Below, piece after piece: positions 15,532 to 24,251 of a DNA stretch of 64,000 nucleotides (position 1 is the first letter of the stretch; each line of letters starts with the position of its first letter). The notes beneath the pieces were generated by a model that ran no database searches, was not told the origin of the DNA, and saw only the letters and a list, made by a program, of their open reading frames with translations. Position numbers and translations under genes: made by a program. Location of the stretch: contig JALOBX010000004.1 in the NCBI GenBank assembly GCA_023228065.1, positions 62,001 through 126,000 of the forward strand, read 5' to 3'. The stretch is from Candidatus Pacearchaeota archaeon (lineage in GTDB: Archaea; Nanoarchaeota; Nanoarchaeia; Pacearchaeales; GW2011-AR1).

Positions 15532-16521
15532 ATGATTCCAGATAAAGTTAAAGAAATATTGAAGAAACAACATTATGCACTTGTAGGAAAACATTCTGCT
15601 GTGCAGATTTGCAGATGGACAAAGAAGTCTCTAAGAGATGAAGGAGTTTGTTACAAAGAAAAATTCTATGGGATAAAATCTCACTTATGCTGTCAAATGT
15701 CTCCTGCTGTTATGTGGTGTCCTAATAAGTGTGTTCATTGCTGGAGAGCGATTGAATTGACAATTGCTGATGAGCTAAGAGGAAAGGTTGATTCTCCAAA
15801 AGAAATTATTGATGGATGCATTGAGGCACAAAGAAAATTAATTCAAGGATTTAATATTGATAAGAATTCAAATAAAAAACAATTAAGCAAGGCTAATCAG
15901 AAAAAATATGCAGAAGCGCAGGAGCCAATGCAATTTGCAATTTCTCTTTCAGGAGAGCCGATGGTTTATGAAAAAATCGGCGGGCTGATTGAAGAATTAA
16001 GAAAAAGAGGCAAGACAAGTTTTCTTGTTACTAACGGGCTTTATCCAGAAAAACTTGAAGAACTAGAAAAGAAAAAACAACTTCCTACACAATTATACAT
16101 TTCTGTAAATACTCCTGACAAAGAACTTTATAATAAATTTCATAGAAGTTCAAAAAAAGATGCCTGGGAAAGATTGAATAAAAGTTTGGAAATTATGTCA
16201 GGACTAAGAAAAAAGGCAAGAACAGTGTTTAGAATGAATTTAGTTTTGGATTTGAATATGCTTCCAGAACATGCAGAGAAATATGCAGAATTAATAAAAA
16301 AAGCAAATCCAATGTTTGTTGAAGTTAAGGGGGTAATGTCTGTAGGTTTCGCAAGACAGAGAATTCCATATAACAAAATGCCTTATCATAAAGATATTAT
16401 CAAGTTCTCAAAACAAATGCTGAAGTTTCTCCCCGAATATAAAATTCTCGCTGAAAAAAAAGAATCAAGAGTTTTGCTGTTAGGAAAAGATAAAGGGGAG
16501 ATGATGATTAGGGAAGTTTAA
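15532..16521 (+). CDS. taw1: 4-demethylwyosine synthase Taw1 (TYW1)
   Basis: 329 residues, the archaeal Taw1 length. The radical SAM cysteines are in MWCPNKCVHCWRA (C-x3-C-x2-C), with further conserved cysteines before them (SHLCCQMSPA) that hold the second iron-sulfur cluster. The later SGEPMVYEKIG and FHRSSKKDAWERL are family motifs. The enzyme joins pyruvate carbons to N1-methylguanosine-37 of tRNA-Phe to make the tricyclic wyosine base. The other wyosine genes are not in the window. Confidence 0.94.
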   Translation: MIPDKVKEILKKQHYALVGKHSAVQICRWTKKSLRDEGVCYKEKFYGIKSHLCCQMSPAVMWCPNKCVHCWRAIELTIADELRGKVDSPKEIIDGCIEAQRKLIQGFNIDKNSNKKQLSKANQKKYAEAQEPMQFAISLSGEPMVYEKIGGLIEELRKRGKTSFLVTNGLYPEKLEELEKKKQLPTQLYISVNTPDKELYNKFHRSSKKDAWERLNKSLEIMSGLRKKARTVFRMNLVLDLNMLPEHAEKYAELIKKANPMFVEVKGVMSVGFARQRIPYNKMPYHKDIIKFSKQMLKFLPEYKILAEKKESRVLLLGKDKGEMMIREV

Positions 16522-16868
16522 GAAAAGAAAGGATTTTCTTTATATTTTTTATAACAAAATTGTTCATCTTCATCTGAAATAAAAGATATGCGACTAAAAG
16601 AAGATTCATCCATACCTAATTTATCACAAATATTATAAAAAGCTCTTGCAAAAATAATGTTCATTGCTGAAAAGCCCATTTCTTTGAGGACATCAAAATC
16701 ATAAAAAATTTCTTTTTCATCTAAAATCTTTTCAGAAGGAAATTTAATTCGATAAGGAGTATAGGGATTTCTGTCCAGTGCAGGCCAATCAAGGAGTAAA
16801 TCAAAACCTTTGGTGTTAAGATATTCACTTATTTTTATCAATTCCTTTTCTTCTCTATATCGAGTCAT
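16518..16868 (-). CDS. Protein of unknown function
   Basis: 116 residues, mostly helical, no membrane segment. Aromatic and charged residues are common (LDWPALDRNPYTPYRIKFP), and the C-terminus has a single Cys. The last four bases overlap the convergent taw1 stop. Its start is two bases after the end of the preceding minus-strand gene (16871), so the two are probably in one operon. No family was recognised. Confidence 0.55.
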   Translation of the reverse strand: MTRYREEKELIKISEYLNTKGFDLLLDWPALDRNPYTPYRIKFPSEKILDEKEIFYDFDVLKEMGFSAMNIIFARAFYNICDKLGMDESSFSRISFISDEDEQFCYKKYKENPFFS

Positions 16869-16870
16869 TT

Positions 16871-17221
16871 TTACAAATCCACAACGCCGTCTTTTGTAAG
16901 TGCAGCAAATCTTATTCCTGTGGGCAAACCTAATAATGCAGAAATTAAAGCCATATGCTCTTTTCCGTCTCCAGAAGCAATAGATAATGCAACTTCTGTA
17001 CCGTCAATTTTTCCTTTCAATTTTTGTGAGAATTCGTCTTTCAACTCTTTCAACTTTTTGTTCAAATCGATTTTGACGAATTCAAATGGCTTTTCACAGG
17101 TAAATTGTTTTGCAAATTCATCCCCAAGAAGAATTATCTTTTCCCATTCTCCATACTTGATAAGTCCAGAAACTTGTGCCCATGTTCCTTTCCCTGATGA
17201 TAATAAAGCTATGAATTCCAT
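16871..17221 (-). CDS. Rossmann-like small protein, unknown function
   Basis: 116 residues with alternating strands and helices: EFIALLSSGKGTWAQVSGLI, then KIILLGDEFAKQF, VALSIASGDGKEHMALISAL and a final GIRFAALTKDGVV. Conserved-looking SGKGTW and SGDGKEH could be ligand loops. The layout recalls small nucleotide- or ligand-sensing Rossmann domains such as CARF/SLOG types, but that is only a structural impression. It is adjacent to two other unknown genes on the same strand. Confidence 0.55.
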   Translation of the reverse strand: MEFIALLSSGKGTWAQVSGLIKYGEWEKIILLGDEFAKQFTCEKPFEFVKIDLNKKLKELKDEFSQKLKGKIDGTEVALSIASGDGKEHMALISALLGLPTGIRFAALTKDGVVDL

Positions 17222-17236
17222 TTTATTTTTTGTTAT

Positions 17237-17656
17237 TTAATTAATATATTCATTAAAAATTGGATTTTGAATGAAAGTGTACAAATCCTCATAAAAGTAA
17301 TCTTGAATATTTTTATTTATACAATTTTCTTTTTTACTAAATTCCTTTTCGCTTACCTTATCTTCTTGTACCATTTTTTCTATGTTTTCTAAACATTTTG
17401 AGAATAGTTTCTTATTAGAAATGGATTTATTTTCTACAGATTTTATGTAAGGTTCAATAGAATTTCTCTCTTTATCTCTTCTGATAGTTAAAAAATTCCT
17501 AGAAGTTTGCAAAATATAATGGTTGCTAAATTCATTAAAAAAAGAGGTAAAAATTACCTTCTGTTCCCCAAAAATATGTTCCTCCGAAACATTAAACTCC
17601 AAGACATATCCATTATTTAACTTAAATAAATTTTTTTCATACCTACTCTTTTCCAT
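17237..17656 (-). CDS. Protein of unknown function
   Basis: 139 residues, basic and aromatic-rich, without a signal peptide or membrane helix. The first half seems beta-rich (GYVLEFNVSEEHIFGEQKVIF), the second helical. It is first of three minus-strand unknown genes ending at taw1. A TTTATAAG-type TATA box lies just upstream on the minus strand (about 17676-17688). No family was recognised. Confidence 0.5.
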   Translation of the reverse strand: MEKSRYEKNLFKLNNGYVLEFNVSEEHIFGEQKVIFTSFFNEFSNHYILQTSRNFLTIRRDKERNSIEPYIKSVENKSISNKKLFSKCLENIEKMVQEDKVSEKEFSKKENCINKNIQDYFYEDLYTFIQNPIFNEYIN

Positions 17657-17747
17657 AAGAAAAAAACTTCCCTTGAGTTTATAAGAATTATTGTGATGAG
17701 TTCCCCTACAGCAAAAAAGTTAAATATAAGTGATGCCTTAATTTTTT

Positions 17748-17912
17748 ATGGGACTTGTAGAATACAACCACGACTTTTACGGAAAGAAGTGGGAAAACAT
17801 GACTGATGCAGAGCAGGAAGCAGTTAAGCAGTATGAAGAAGCCAACTACGGCGGGAATTTAGAACTCCCAGAAACAAGCGATTCGGGATTAGAAAATACA
17901 GTAAACGAATAA
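17748..17912 (+). CDS. Small acidic protein, unknown
   Basis: 54 residues from ATG 17748 to TAA 17912. The sequence MGLVEYNHDFYGKKWENMT continues with an acidic helix and an acidic Ser-containing tail. A TATA-like TTAAATATAA at 17720-17729 lies about 20-28 bases upstream, supporting a real leaderless gene. The base composition is a little more GC-rich than that of its neighbours. No family was recognised. Confidence 0.5.
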   Translation: MGLVEYNHDFYGKKWENMTDAEQEAVKQYEEANYGGNLELPETSDSGLENTVNE

Positions 17913-17939
17913 CGCCTCCGAAATAGCTCAAAAGCAAGA

Positions 17940-17948
17940 TTTATAAAT
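17940..17948 (+). promoter_or_regulatory. TATA box of the uL1-uL10-aL12 operon
   Basis: TTTATAAAT lies about 100 bases before the uL1 ATG. Transcription would begin near 17970-17975, leaving a leader of about 70 bases, long for this genome, where many genes look leaderless. The leader holds the candidate L1-binding element. Confidence 0.6.
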
Positions 17949-17980
17949 GGAATTATTCTTTGGATTTTGTCGATTGAACC

Positions 17981-18027
17981 ATGTCGTTAGTGTATAGATT
18001 CTATGACACCAGCGCATAAAATGGGAG
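17981..18027 (+). promoter_or_regulatory. uL1 operon leader: candidate L1-binding site and 12-codon frame
   Basis: The leader contains TGACACCA (18004-18011) and TGGGAG (18022-18027) separated by ten bases. In 23S rRNA the L1 site combines GTGGGAG with TGAAATACCAC, where TGG pairs with CCA beside an internal loop. Here the same two halves appear in swapped order and can form a hairpin. uL1 is known to repress its own mRNA in bacteria and Methanococcus. The segment also overlaps a 12-codon frame (17981-18019). The RNA role is inferred from sequence likeness. Confidence 0.5.
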
Positions 18028-18043
18028 ACAGGAAAATAATAAT

Positions 18044-18673
18044 ATGGACTTAAAACAAGAATTAGAAACCTCTTTGAAAGAACTTAGAACGGAAAAACAA
18101 AGAAAGTTCGATGAATCATTAGACTTAATTATAAATTTGCAAAAATTTGATTTGAAGAGAGAACAGGTAAATCTTTTTGTTTCTGTTCCTCATAAAATAA
18201 AAGACAAAAAAATATGCGGTTTCTTAGAAATTAAAAATGATTTGGTTGATACAATTACAAAATCTGAATTCAAAAAATATTCTGAGAAAAGTGAATTAAA
18301 AAGATTAGTAGGCAAGTATGACTTTTTTATCGCACAAGCAAGCGTGATGCCGTTAGTTGCTACAACTTTTGGTAGAGCATTAGGACCTTCAGGAAAAATG
18401 CCGTCTCCACAGCTTGGTATTTTAATGAATGTTGATGACAAACAGATAAAAGAACTGAAAGAAAGAATCAATCACAGTGTAAAAATAAAAACTAAAGAAG
18501 CAAGCATTAAGATTTCTGTTGGAAGAAAAAGCATGAAGGATGAAGATTTAATTGAAAATATTATCACAATTTACAATGCAGTTGTAAAGGCTCTTCCTAG
18601 AGATAAAGAAAATGTAAAAAATATTGAAGTAAAATTCAGCATGACTAAACCAAAGAAAATAAAGATAAGATAA
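18044..18673 (+). CDS. rpl1: Ribosomal protein uL1
   Basis: 209 residues. Motifs include FDESLDLIINLQKFDLK at the start and the hallmark FGRALGPSGKMPSPQLG near residue 107-123. uL1 forms the mobile L1 stalk near the E site and in many species regulates its own operon. It is followed after one base by uL10 and then aL12, the standard archaeal stalk operon. Confidence 0.96.
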   Translation: MDLKQELETSLKELRTEKQRKFDESLDLIINLQKFDLKREQVNLFVSVPHKIKDKKICGFLEIKNDLVDTITKSEFKKYSEKSELKRLVGKYDFFIAQASVMPLVATTFGRALGPSGKMPSPQLGILMNVDDKQIKELKERINHSVKIKTKEASIKISVGRKSMKDEDLIENIITIYNAVVKALPRDKENVKNIEVKFSMTKPKKIKIR

Positions 18674-18674
18674 A

Positions 18675-19490
18675 ATGACAAAACCAATTACACATGTTTC
18701 AGATGTAAAAAAGAAAACAGTAAAAGAACTTACTAATTTGATTAAGGAAAAAAGAACAATGCTTATTGCTTCTATAAAAGGAATTCCGGCTTCGCAATTT
18801 CAAGAGATGACTAAAAAATTGAGAGGAACAGCAATAGTTAAAGTTCCAAAAAAGAATTTGATAGTAAGAGCAATAGAAGAGTCAAAAGATGAGCATATAA
18901 AACAAATTGAACCGCAAATAAAAGACAGCGTTGCTATTTTATTTTCAGATATGGACTGCTTTGAACTTTCTGCAGAGCTTGTAAAGAATAAAAGTCCAGC
19001 AAAGGCTAAAGCAGGACAAGAAGCTCCAGAAGATTTGGAGATTCCAGCAGGACCTACAGAACTTATTCCAGGACCAGCAATAAGCGAGCTTGGTGCCTTG
19101 GGAATTCAAATTCAAATAGACAAAGGAAAGATTGCAATTAAAGAACCAAAGATAGTTGCAAAGAAAGGAACAAAAATTTCTGCAGGAGCAGCAGATGTTT
19201 TAAGCAAACTTGACATTAAACCATTTACAATTAATCTGGTTCCAATTGCAGGATATGATTCAAAAGAAAAGAAAATATATCTAGATATTAAGATTGATAG
19301 AGAAGGAACAATTAAGAAATTAAAAGAAGCATTCAGCAGAGCATTGCCGTTCGCAGTGAATGTTGGATATGCTTGTGCAGATACAATTAAGTTCCTGATT
19401 CAAAAAGCAGGAAGACATGAAAAGGCAATTGAAAATTTAACTCAAACAAATACTCCTGAAATAAATTCTGGAGAGGAAACTAAACAATGA
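18675..19490 (+). CDS. rpl10: Ribosomal protein uL10 (P0)
   Basis: 271 residues. The N-terminal rRNA-binding domain contains [16 protein letters not shown], and the insertion domain has [18 protein letters not shown], typical of archaeal P0. The C-terminal helices that bind aL12 dimers end early: the sequence stops at [10 protein letters not shown], without the acidic ...GLFG-type tail present in many archaeal P0 proteins. The stop overlaps the aL12 start by four bases. Confidence 0.94.
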   Translation: MTKPITHVSDVKKKTVKELTNLIKEKRTMLIASIKGIPASQFQEMTKKLRGTAIVKVPKKNLIVRAIEESKDEHIKQIEPQIKDSVAILFSDMDCFELSAELVKNKSPAKAKAGQEAPEDLEIPAGPTELIPGPAISELGALGIQIQIDKGKIAIKEPKIVAKKGTKISAGAADVLSKLDIKPFTINLVPIAGYDSKEKKIYLDIKIDREGTIKKLKEAFSRALPFAVNVGYACADTIKFLIQKAGRHEKAIENLTQTNTPEINSGEETKQ

Positions 19491-19774
19491 ACAATGTATA
19501 TGCAGCACTTTTGTTGCACAAACTTGGAAAAGAAATCAGCGAAGACAATTTGAAAAGCGTTGTTAAGGCTGCAGGCGGAGACACAGATGAATCACAAATC
19601 AAGTCTCTTGTTGCAAGCTTGAAAGGCGTTGATATCGACAAAGAATTAGAAAATGCAAGTTTGGTAGCAGCAGCTCCAGTATCTGGAAGTGCACCTAAAG
19701 AAGAAAAGAAAGCAGCTCAAATAGAAGAGAAGAAAGAAGCTGCAGCAGAAGGTTTGAGTGCTTTATTCGGATAA
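19487..19774 (+). CDS. rpl12: Ribosomal stalk protein aL12 (P1)
   Basis: 95 residues. The N-terminal dimerisation domain ([17 protein letters not shown]), a hinge rich in Ala/Pro/Lys/Glu, and the end EGLSALFG, which binds translation factors, are all typical. Several aL12 dimers sit on uL10. The four-base overlap with rpl10 fits coupled translation. Confidence 0.95.
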   Translation: MNNVYAALLLHKLGKEISEDNLKSVVKAAGGDTDESQIKSLVASLKGVDIDKELENASLVAAAPVSGSAPKEEKKAAQIEEKKEAAAEGLSALFG

Positions 19775-19875
19775 TTTTATTTTTTATTTCCGTCTGAATA
19801 AACCTCAAACCAATTTTTTCTAGTTGGAGCTTTGAGTATAATAATTCTTAAAAAGAATTGGATTAATATTTTATT

Positions 19876-20397
19876 GTGAAGAAAGGGTATTCAATTATGA
19901 TTGTAATTTTTTTTATGTTATTGATAATTATCCTAATATTTTTTATAAACACCAATAATTTACACTCTCTTAGAGATCCAGTTGAAATTAAGAAAGATCA
20001 GTTAAGAGAAGAAATAAATAAATTATTTTCCGAAGAAAATGTAATTATAATTTATCCTAGGACAAAATATATCGAGATAAAACAAGGAGATACGGATGGA
20101 ATTGGTTTGAAAATTAAGAATCTTCAGGAGGATTATGTGAGAGAGACAACATTTTCATATTCTGTTTATGCATCAGATATTACAAATTGCAGAGTAAATG
20201 AAGAAGTTGCTGAAAGCTGGATTGTATCTGGAAAAGCAGAAGAGGATATTGCAATTCCTATTGGTGGAAGTATAGTGAGAAAAGTAATGTTCCAGACATC
20301 TATTGGTTCTCCATTATGTATAGCAAGATACAAACTGGAAGTTCGGGCAGGAGGAAATGTTTATGCTATCGATTTCTTTGATGTTCGCATAAAATAA
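19876..20397 (+). CDS. Membrane-anchored protein, unknown
   Basis: 173 residues starting at GTG 19876; an internal ATG at 19897 is the alternative. One membrane helix (about 6-24) is followed by an extracytoplasmic domain with a beta-sandwich pattern: IYPRTKYIEIKQGDTDGIGLKIKNL, FSYSVYASD, and SIVRKVMFQTS...YKLEVRAGG. This resembles the COG1361/CARDB-type fold of cell-surface proteins. Two cysteines (NCRVNEE and PLCIARY) may pair. It stands alone between the stalk operon and a helicase. Confidence 0.6.
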   Translation: MKKGYSIMIVIFFMLLIIILIFFINTNNLHSLRDPVEIKKDQLREEINKLFSEENVIIIYPRTKYIEIKQGDTDGIGLKIKNLQEDYVRETTFSYSVYASDITNCRVNEEVAESWIVSGKAEEDIAIPIGGSIVRKVMFQTSIGSPLCIARYKLEVRAGGNVYAIDFFDVRIK

Positions 20398-20461
20398 AAG
20401 TTTATCCCCACAAACTTTATAACCAATTCTCCAAATAATTATTTTGAGGTAAAATAAAAAG

Positions 20462-22378
20462 ATGTGGAGTTTATATGATGGAGAAAAATTTCTTGCGCCA
20501 TTAAGATTTTCAAATGGAAAGACGCAGGAAGATTTAGTAAAGGAAGTTTTGGATTCTATAAAAGAAGGATATAAAGTTATTTTTATAAAAGGAGTGTGCG
20601 GAACAGGAAAATCAGCTATTGCGTTGAACATCGCGAAAAATATTGGAAAAACCTGCATTGTTGTTCCTGGAAAAACTCTCCAAAATCAATATAAAGATGA
20701 TTATGAAAACAAAAAATATTTGATGAAAGAAAATGGGGAAAAATTAAAGATTAGTGTGATAACAGGAAGGAATAATCACAAATGTAAATTTCTTGAGCAG
20801 GAAAATGCTCCCGTATTCAAGGAAGAAAGAAATCTTATGCTTAATGAATTATTTATGAAAAAATCTCCAGCAGACAACAAAGATAATTCCGCAGACAATC
20901 CATACATCCCCTGCAAGATAGAAATAAAAGAAAAAAACAGCCATAAGATATGGAATTATTTAAAACAAAATAATCATACTAATCCAAAAAATTTTAGGAC
21001 AATAAAAGATGTGAAAAGAGCTTCTATTGCTCCTGTCTGTCCTTATTGGTCTCCTGTTTTTCCTGACAAATTTGAATTGAATGGAAAAAATTTTGAGGGG
21101 GCAAAAAAAAGAAGCTACCAAGGATTAAAGGGGGCGAGATTTATATTTTACCAGAGACATCCTGGTTGCAAATTCTATGAGCAGTTTAATTCTTATATTG
21201 ATTCAGATGTTCTTGTATTTAATTCTCTTAAATATAAATTAGAATCCAGTATGAATAGAAAACCAGAAACAGAAGCAGAGATAATTGATGAATGTGATGA
21301 ATTTCTTGATGGCTTTTCAAATCAAAGAATGGTAAATATTGACAGACTTCAAAATTCACTAAATCAAATTTTTTTAGAATCTGAAGAAGCAGAATCAATA
21401 ATAAGAAAGTTAAGCAAAATAATTGAAGAAATAAAAGATAATGCAAGAATACAGCACGCAGTATTTTCAAAAGAAATAATTCCGCTAAAGGAAACAGAGA
21501 TTTACGATTTGTTCAAATTAATTCTTGAGAACAAGGAATTTTTATATGACATTGATGATGAAAGTTATCTTTTGGATGTTTCTGAAACAGGAAGAATGTT
21601 TGATGAATTTTTTGATGAAACTTATTTAACATTCAACAAGAAGGAAAATAATCTTATTTGCGAGATGGTTACAACAAATCTTGCTAAAAGATTCAAAGAA
21701 CTATTAGATAAAAATAAAGTAATAATTCTAATGTCAGGAACAATTCATTCTGAAAATATTTTAAAGAGTATATTTGGACTTGAAAGTTTTAAGATACTGG
21801 AAGCAGAAACAGAACAGCAGGGGAATATTGAAATAAATAAAACAGGACTTGAAAAAGATTGCAAATATGAAAACTTTGCTAATAGAAGCGTTTTAAGGGA
21901 AGATTATCTCAAGGCGTTGGACAAGTGCATCGAAGTTGCAAAAAAGCCAGTGTTAGTCCATATAAATTCCTTTTATGATTTGCCTGAAGAATATGAAAAA
22001 AAGATTTTCCATCTTGATAATACAATAAGCAGAGAAGAATTAAAAGAGATTCAAAAAGATGACAACACAAATGAGAATGTCAAGAGATTCAAGAAAAAAG
22101 AAATTGATGTTTTATTTTCAACAAAATGCACAAGGGGAATTGATTTTCCCGGAGAGGAGTGCAACAGCATTATCTTCACAAAATATCCAAATCCTGATGT
22201 GAAATCTCCTTTCTGGAATATACTAAAAAAAACAAATCCAACATCTTACTGGGATTTTTACAAAGACAAAGCGCGTCGCGAACTTTTACAAAGAATTTAT
22301 AGAGGATTAAGATTCAAGGAAGATCATGTTTATTTATTAAGTCCAGATGATAGGGTATTGAAGGCTATGGAGAAGTGA
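20462..22378 (+). CDS. Rad3/XPD-like superfamily 2 helicase
   Basis: 638 residues. Walker A is GVCGTGKS (44-51), Walker B is the DEAH-type variant DECD (276-279), and the late motif is LLQRIYRGLRF (about 611-621), with SGT and STKCTRGIDFPG between. This is the Rad3/XPD/DinG helicase layout. Four cysteines lie between motifs I and II (C108, C151, C193, C236), in the place of the XPD iron-sulfur domain but more widely spread. The usual role is 5'-3' DNA unwinding in repair. A TATA box (ACTTTATAA) lies about 40 bases upstream. Confidence 0.85.
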   Translation: MWSLYDGEKFLAPLRFSNGKTQEDLVKEVLDSIKEGYKVIFIKGVCGTGKSAIALNIAKNIGKTCIVVPGKTLQNQYKDDYENKKYLMKENGEKLKISVITGRNNHKCKFLEQENAPVFKEERNLMLNELFMKKSPADNKDNSADNPYIPCKIEIKEKNSHKIWNYLKQNNHTNPKNFRTIKDVKRASIAPVCPYWSPVFPDKFELNGKNFEGAKKRSYQGLKGARFIFYQRHPGCKFYEQFNSYIDSDVLVFNSLKYKLESSMNRKPETEAEIIDECDEFLDGFSNQRMVNIDRLQNSLNQIFLESEEAESIIRKLSKIIEEIKDNARIQHAVFSKEIIPLKETEIYDLFKLILENKEFLYDIDDESYLLDVSETGRMFDEFFDETYLTFNKKENNLICEMVTTNLAKRFKELLDKNKVIILMSGTIHSENILKSIFGLESFKILEAETEQQGNIEINKTGLEKDCKYENFANRSVLREDYLKALDKCIEVAKKPVLVHINSFYDLPEEYEKKIFHLDNTISREELKEIQKDDNTNENVKRFKKKEIDVLFSTKCTRGIDFPGEECNSIIFTKYPNPDVKSPFWNILKKTNPTSYWDFYKDKARRELLQRIYRGLRFKEDHVYLLSPDDRVLKAMEK

Positions 22379-22432
22379 AAGATATGCCACAATACAATAA
22401 AAATTAAATAGACCTTATACGGAAGTGAAAAT

Positions 22433-22798
22433 ATGAATAAAAAACAAAAGGGTTCTCTAGCTGTTGCATGTGATGGAATATGGGCTCAGCAGATGAGTTT
22501 ATTTATAAGAGACTTTGGGCTAGTCAGATTAGTGGCTTGGGGGAGTGAAGAACAGGGGATGTATTTAGAAGCGAATGAGGGTTACATAAATGAAGCCAAT
22601 ATGTTTTGCTCCTTAGAGAAAAATAAACTAGCAGGAGGATATTCAATAATCGAAATGAGTCAATCAGATTATAAAACAATATGCAATTCAGTGCCTAAAA
22701 AAGAAAGAGGAGGATATTGTATAAGGTTACCTTCCCAAGCAGAGAGTATTATTAAGCGATTGATACATATAGCAGGTAGACCAACATCTCTTTTTTAA
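22433..22798 (+). CDS. Protein of unknown function
   Basis: 121 residues without signal or membrane segment. It begins with a segment rich in small and hydrophobic residues (GSLAVACDGIWAQQMSLFI) and has aromatic and Gly-rich stretches (LVAWGSEEQGMYLEANEG, GGYCIRLPSQ). No family was recognised. GGAAGTG lies seven bases before the ATG as a weak ribosome site. The last four bases overlap the convergent methyltransferase gene. Confidence 0.5.
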   Translation: MNKKQKGSLAVACDGIWAQQMSLFIRDFGLVRLVAWGSEEQGMYLEANEGYINEANMFCSLEKNKLAGGYSIIEMSQSDYKTICNSVPKKERGGYCIRLPSQAESIIKRLIHIAGRPTSLF

Positions 22799-23517
22799 GG
22801 CTTGTTACAGAGAATAAAATAATGTTTTAATGGAAACTCATAAATTTCTTTTTTGTAATCTCTCTTAATTACTTTTTCAATTTCTTCTTTTTTCTTGTAA
22901 AATAATTTTTCTTTGTCACTCTCTCCCCCAGATGCAATGAAAGCTAGGGCAGAGAAGAATTCATGCAAATCTACTGATCTAATAGTGGACATAACCTCTT
23001 TGACCGAAACTTTTCCAAGAATCTTTAGATAGTTTATAAGTCTAGGAAAAAATGAAGGATTATCCCAAAAATTCTTGAATTTTATTTTTTTGAAGAATTT
23101 CCCACATTCATCTCTAGATCTTGAATGTGTAATAATTAATAGGTGACCTCCCGAATTAATATATTCCCATGCTTCAGAGATAAATTTCTTAAAATCTTTG
23201 TTATGCGGAATAACATAAGAACATAGCACGAGATCAAATTTTTTCTTCAATTTGAACTTTTCTTCAGGAAAATTCGCTTTAATCACATTTATTTTTTTAG
23301 ACGAAAGTTTCTTTACAAAGTTTTCGTTCTTTTCTACTGCCATATAAGAATCAACCATTCTGGATAATGGTATAGCTATATCTCCATTTCCAGCACCTAT
23401 GTCCAATAATGATTTAATTTTGAGTTTCTTAATATAATCTGACATAGATGCCAATAGAATTTCTTTTTCATTTGTACACCTTAGGAAATTTTCAAATGAG
23501 ATTCTATATGAGTTCAT
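22795..23517 (-). CDS. Class I SAM-dependent methyltransferase
   Basis: 240 residues from ATG 23517. A longer frame continues upstream but would read through tRNA-Ser, so the ATG giving MNSYRISFENFLRC is preferred. Motif I is LLDIGAGNGDIAIPL, followed by AVEKNENFV (motif II), FDLVLCSYVIPH (motif IV) and GGHLLIITHSRSRDE. The C-terminal part adds helices (VDLHEFFSALAFIASGG). The substrate is unknown. Confidence 0.8.
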   Translation of the reverse strand: MNSYRISFENFLRCTNEKEILLASMSDYIKKLKIKSLLDIGAGNGDIAIPLSRMVDSYMAVEKNENFVKKLSSKKINVIKANFPEEKFKLKKKFDLVLCSYVIPHNKDFKKFISEAWEYINSGGHLLIITHSRSRDECGKFFKKIKFKNFWDNPSFFPRLINYLKILGKVSVKEVMSTIRSVDLHEFFSALAFIASGGESDKEKLFYKKKEEIEKVIKRDYKKEIYEFPLKHYFILCNKP

Positions 23518-23594
23518 AATTATTAGATTAGTTAATTCTTTATGTATTTTTTCAATTGAGCATTCCACAGAGCCAATTAATTTTTTATTCAGAA

Positions 23595-23674
23595 CGCCTC
23601 CAGCAGGAATCGAACCTGCGAGCCACAAGGGCCCGGTTCTCAAGACCGGTGCAATACCACTATGCGATGGAGGC
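23595..23674 (-). tRNA. tRNA-Ser (anticodon UGA)
   Basis: 80 bases on the minus strand. Acceptor stem GCCTCCA/TGGAGGC with discriminator G; anticodon stem CCGGT/ACCGG around CTTGAGA, anticodon UGA; a short extra arm (GCC-CTTGT-GGC) typical of serine tRNA; T-arm GCAGG-TTCGATT-CCTGC. No intron, and CCA is not encoded. Confidence 0.94.
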
Positions 23675-23715
23675 ACAGAATATAAATTAATTATTAGATT
23701 TTAAAACTTACTATA

Positions 23716-24201
23716 TTAGTAAAAATTAAAAGATTTTATTAATTGTTTAAAGGTATATTTCTTAACTTTGTAGATTTTGTTATCTGGGTTATCCAAAAGA
23801 ATTGCTTTAATTCCAGTATTTTTAGCAGGAAGATAGTCCCACTTATATCTGTCTCCTATAAACATTATTTCATTCTTTTCTAATCGATTAGAAGATAGAA
23901 TTTTTTTGATTATTTCCTCTTTTATGTTATTGTTTTTATCTGCTATGAAGATTTCATTAAAATATCTTAAAAGATTAAAATGTTTAAGCCAGTATTTTAT
24001 TTTTCTTTGGGAATATCTTTTATCATTATATTGTTGATAAGTCAATAATTTGCAAGGAATATTCCTCTTCTTTAAGTGGTTTAATAGAGGTAAGACATCT
24101 TTGTTTATTACAGCTTCGTTTAGTCTTCGAACTCTATCTTTATTATTTGTAAACCCCCATAAAGTTCCATCCGCATCAAAAAGGACTAACTTTATTACCA
24201 T
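23716..24201 (-). CDS. HAD-superfamily phosphatase
   Basis: 161 residues. Motif I is VLFDADGTLWGF, with the nucleophile and general acid as D8 and D10; the TLW pattern resembles magnesium-dependent phosphatase-1 (MDP-1) and the HAD-IIIC class. Motif II is in CKLLTYQQYND, and motif IV in EIMFIGDRYKWDYLPAKNTG. No large cap domain is present, suggesting a macromolecular or phosphosugar substrate. Substrate unknown. Confidence 0.8.
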   Translation of the reverse strand: MVIKLVLFDADGTLWGFTNNKDRVRRLNEAVINKDVLPLLNHLKKRNIPCKLLTYQQYNDKRYSQRKIKYWLKHFNLLRYFNEIFIADKNNNIKEEIIKKILSSNRLEKNEIMFIGDRYKWDYLPAKNTGIKAILLDNPDNKIYKVKKYTFKQLIKSFNFY

Positions 24202-24251
24202 CTATTTTAGAATAATGGGAAAGATATAAACTTTCTTAACATACAGAATAA

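Noticed and set aside
22795..23676. Methyltransferase frame extended to 293 residues
   Set aside because: The extra 53 residues are translated from the tRNA-Ser gene; the ATG at 23517 gives a normal methyltransferase.
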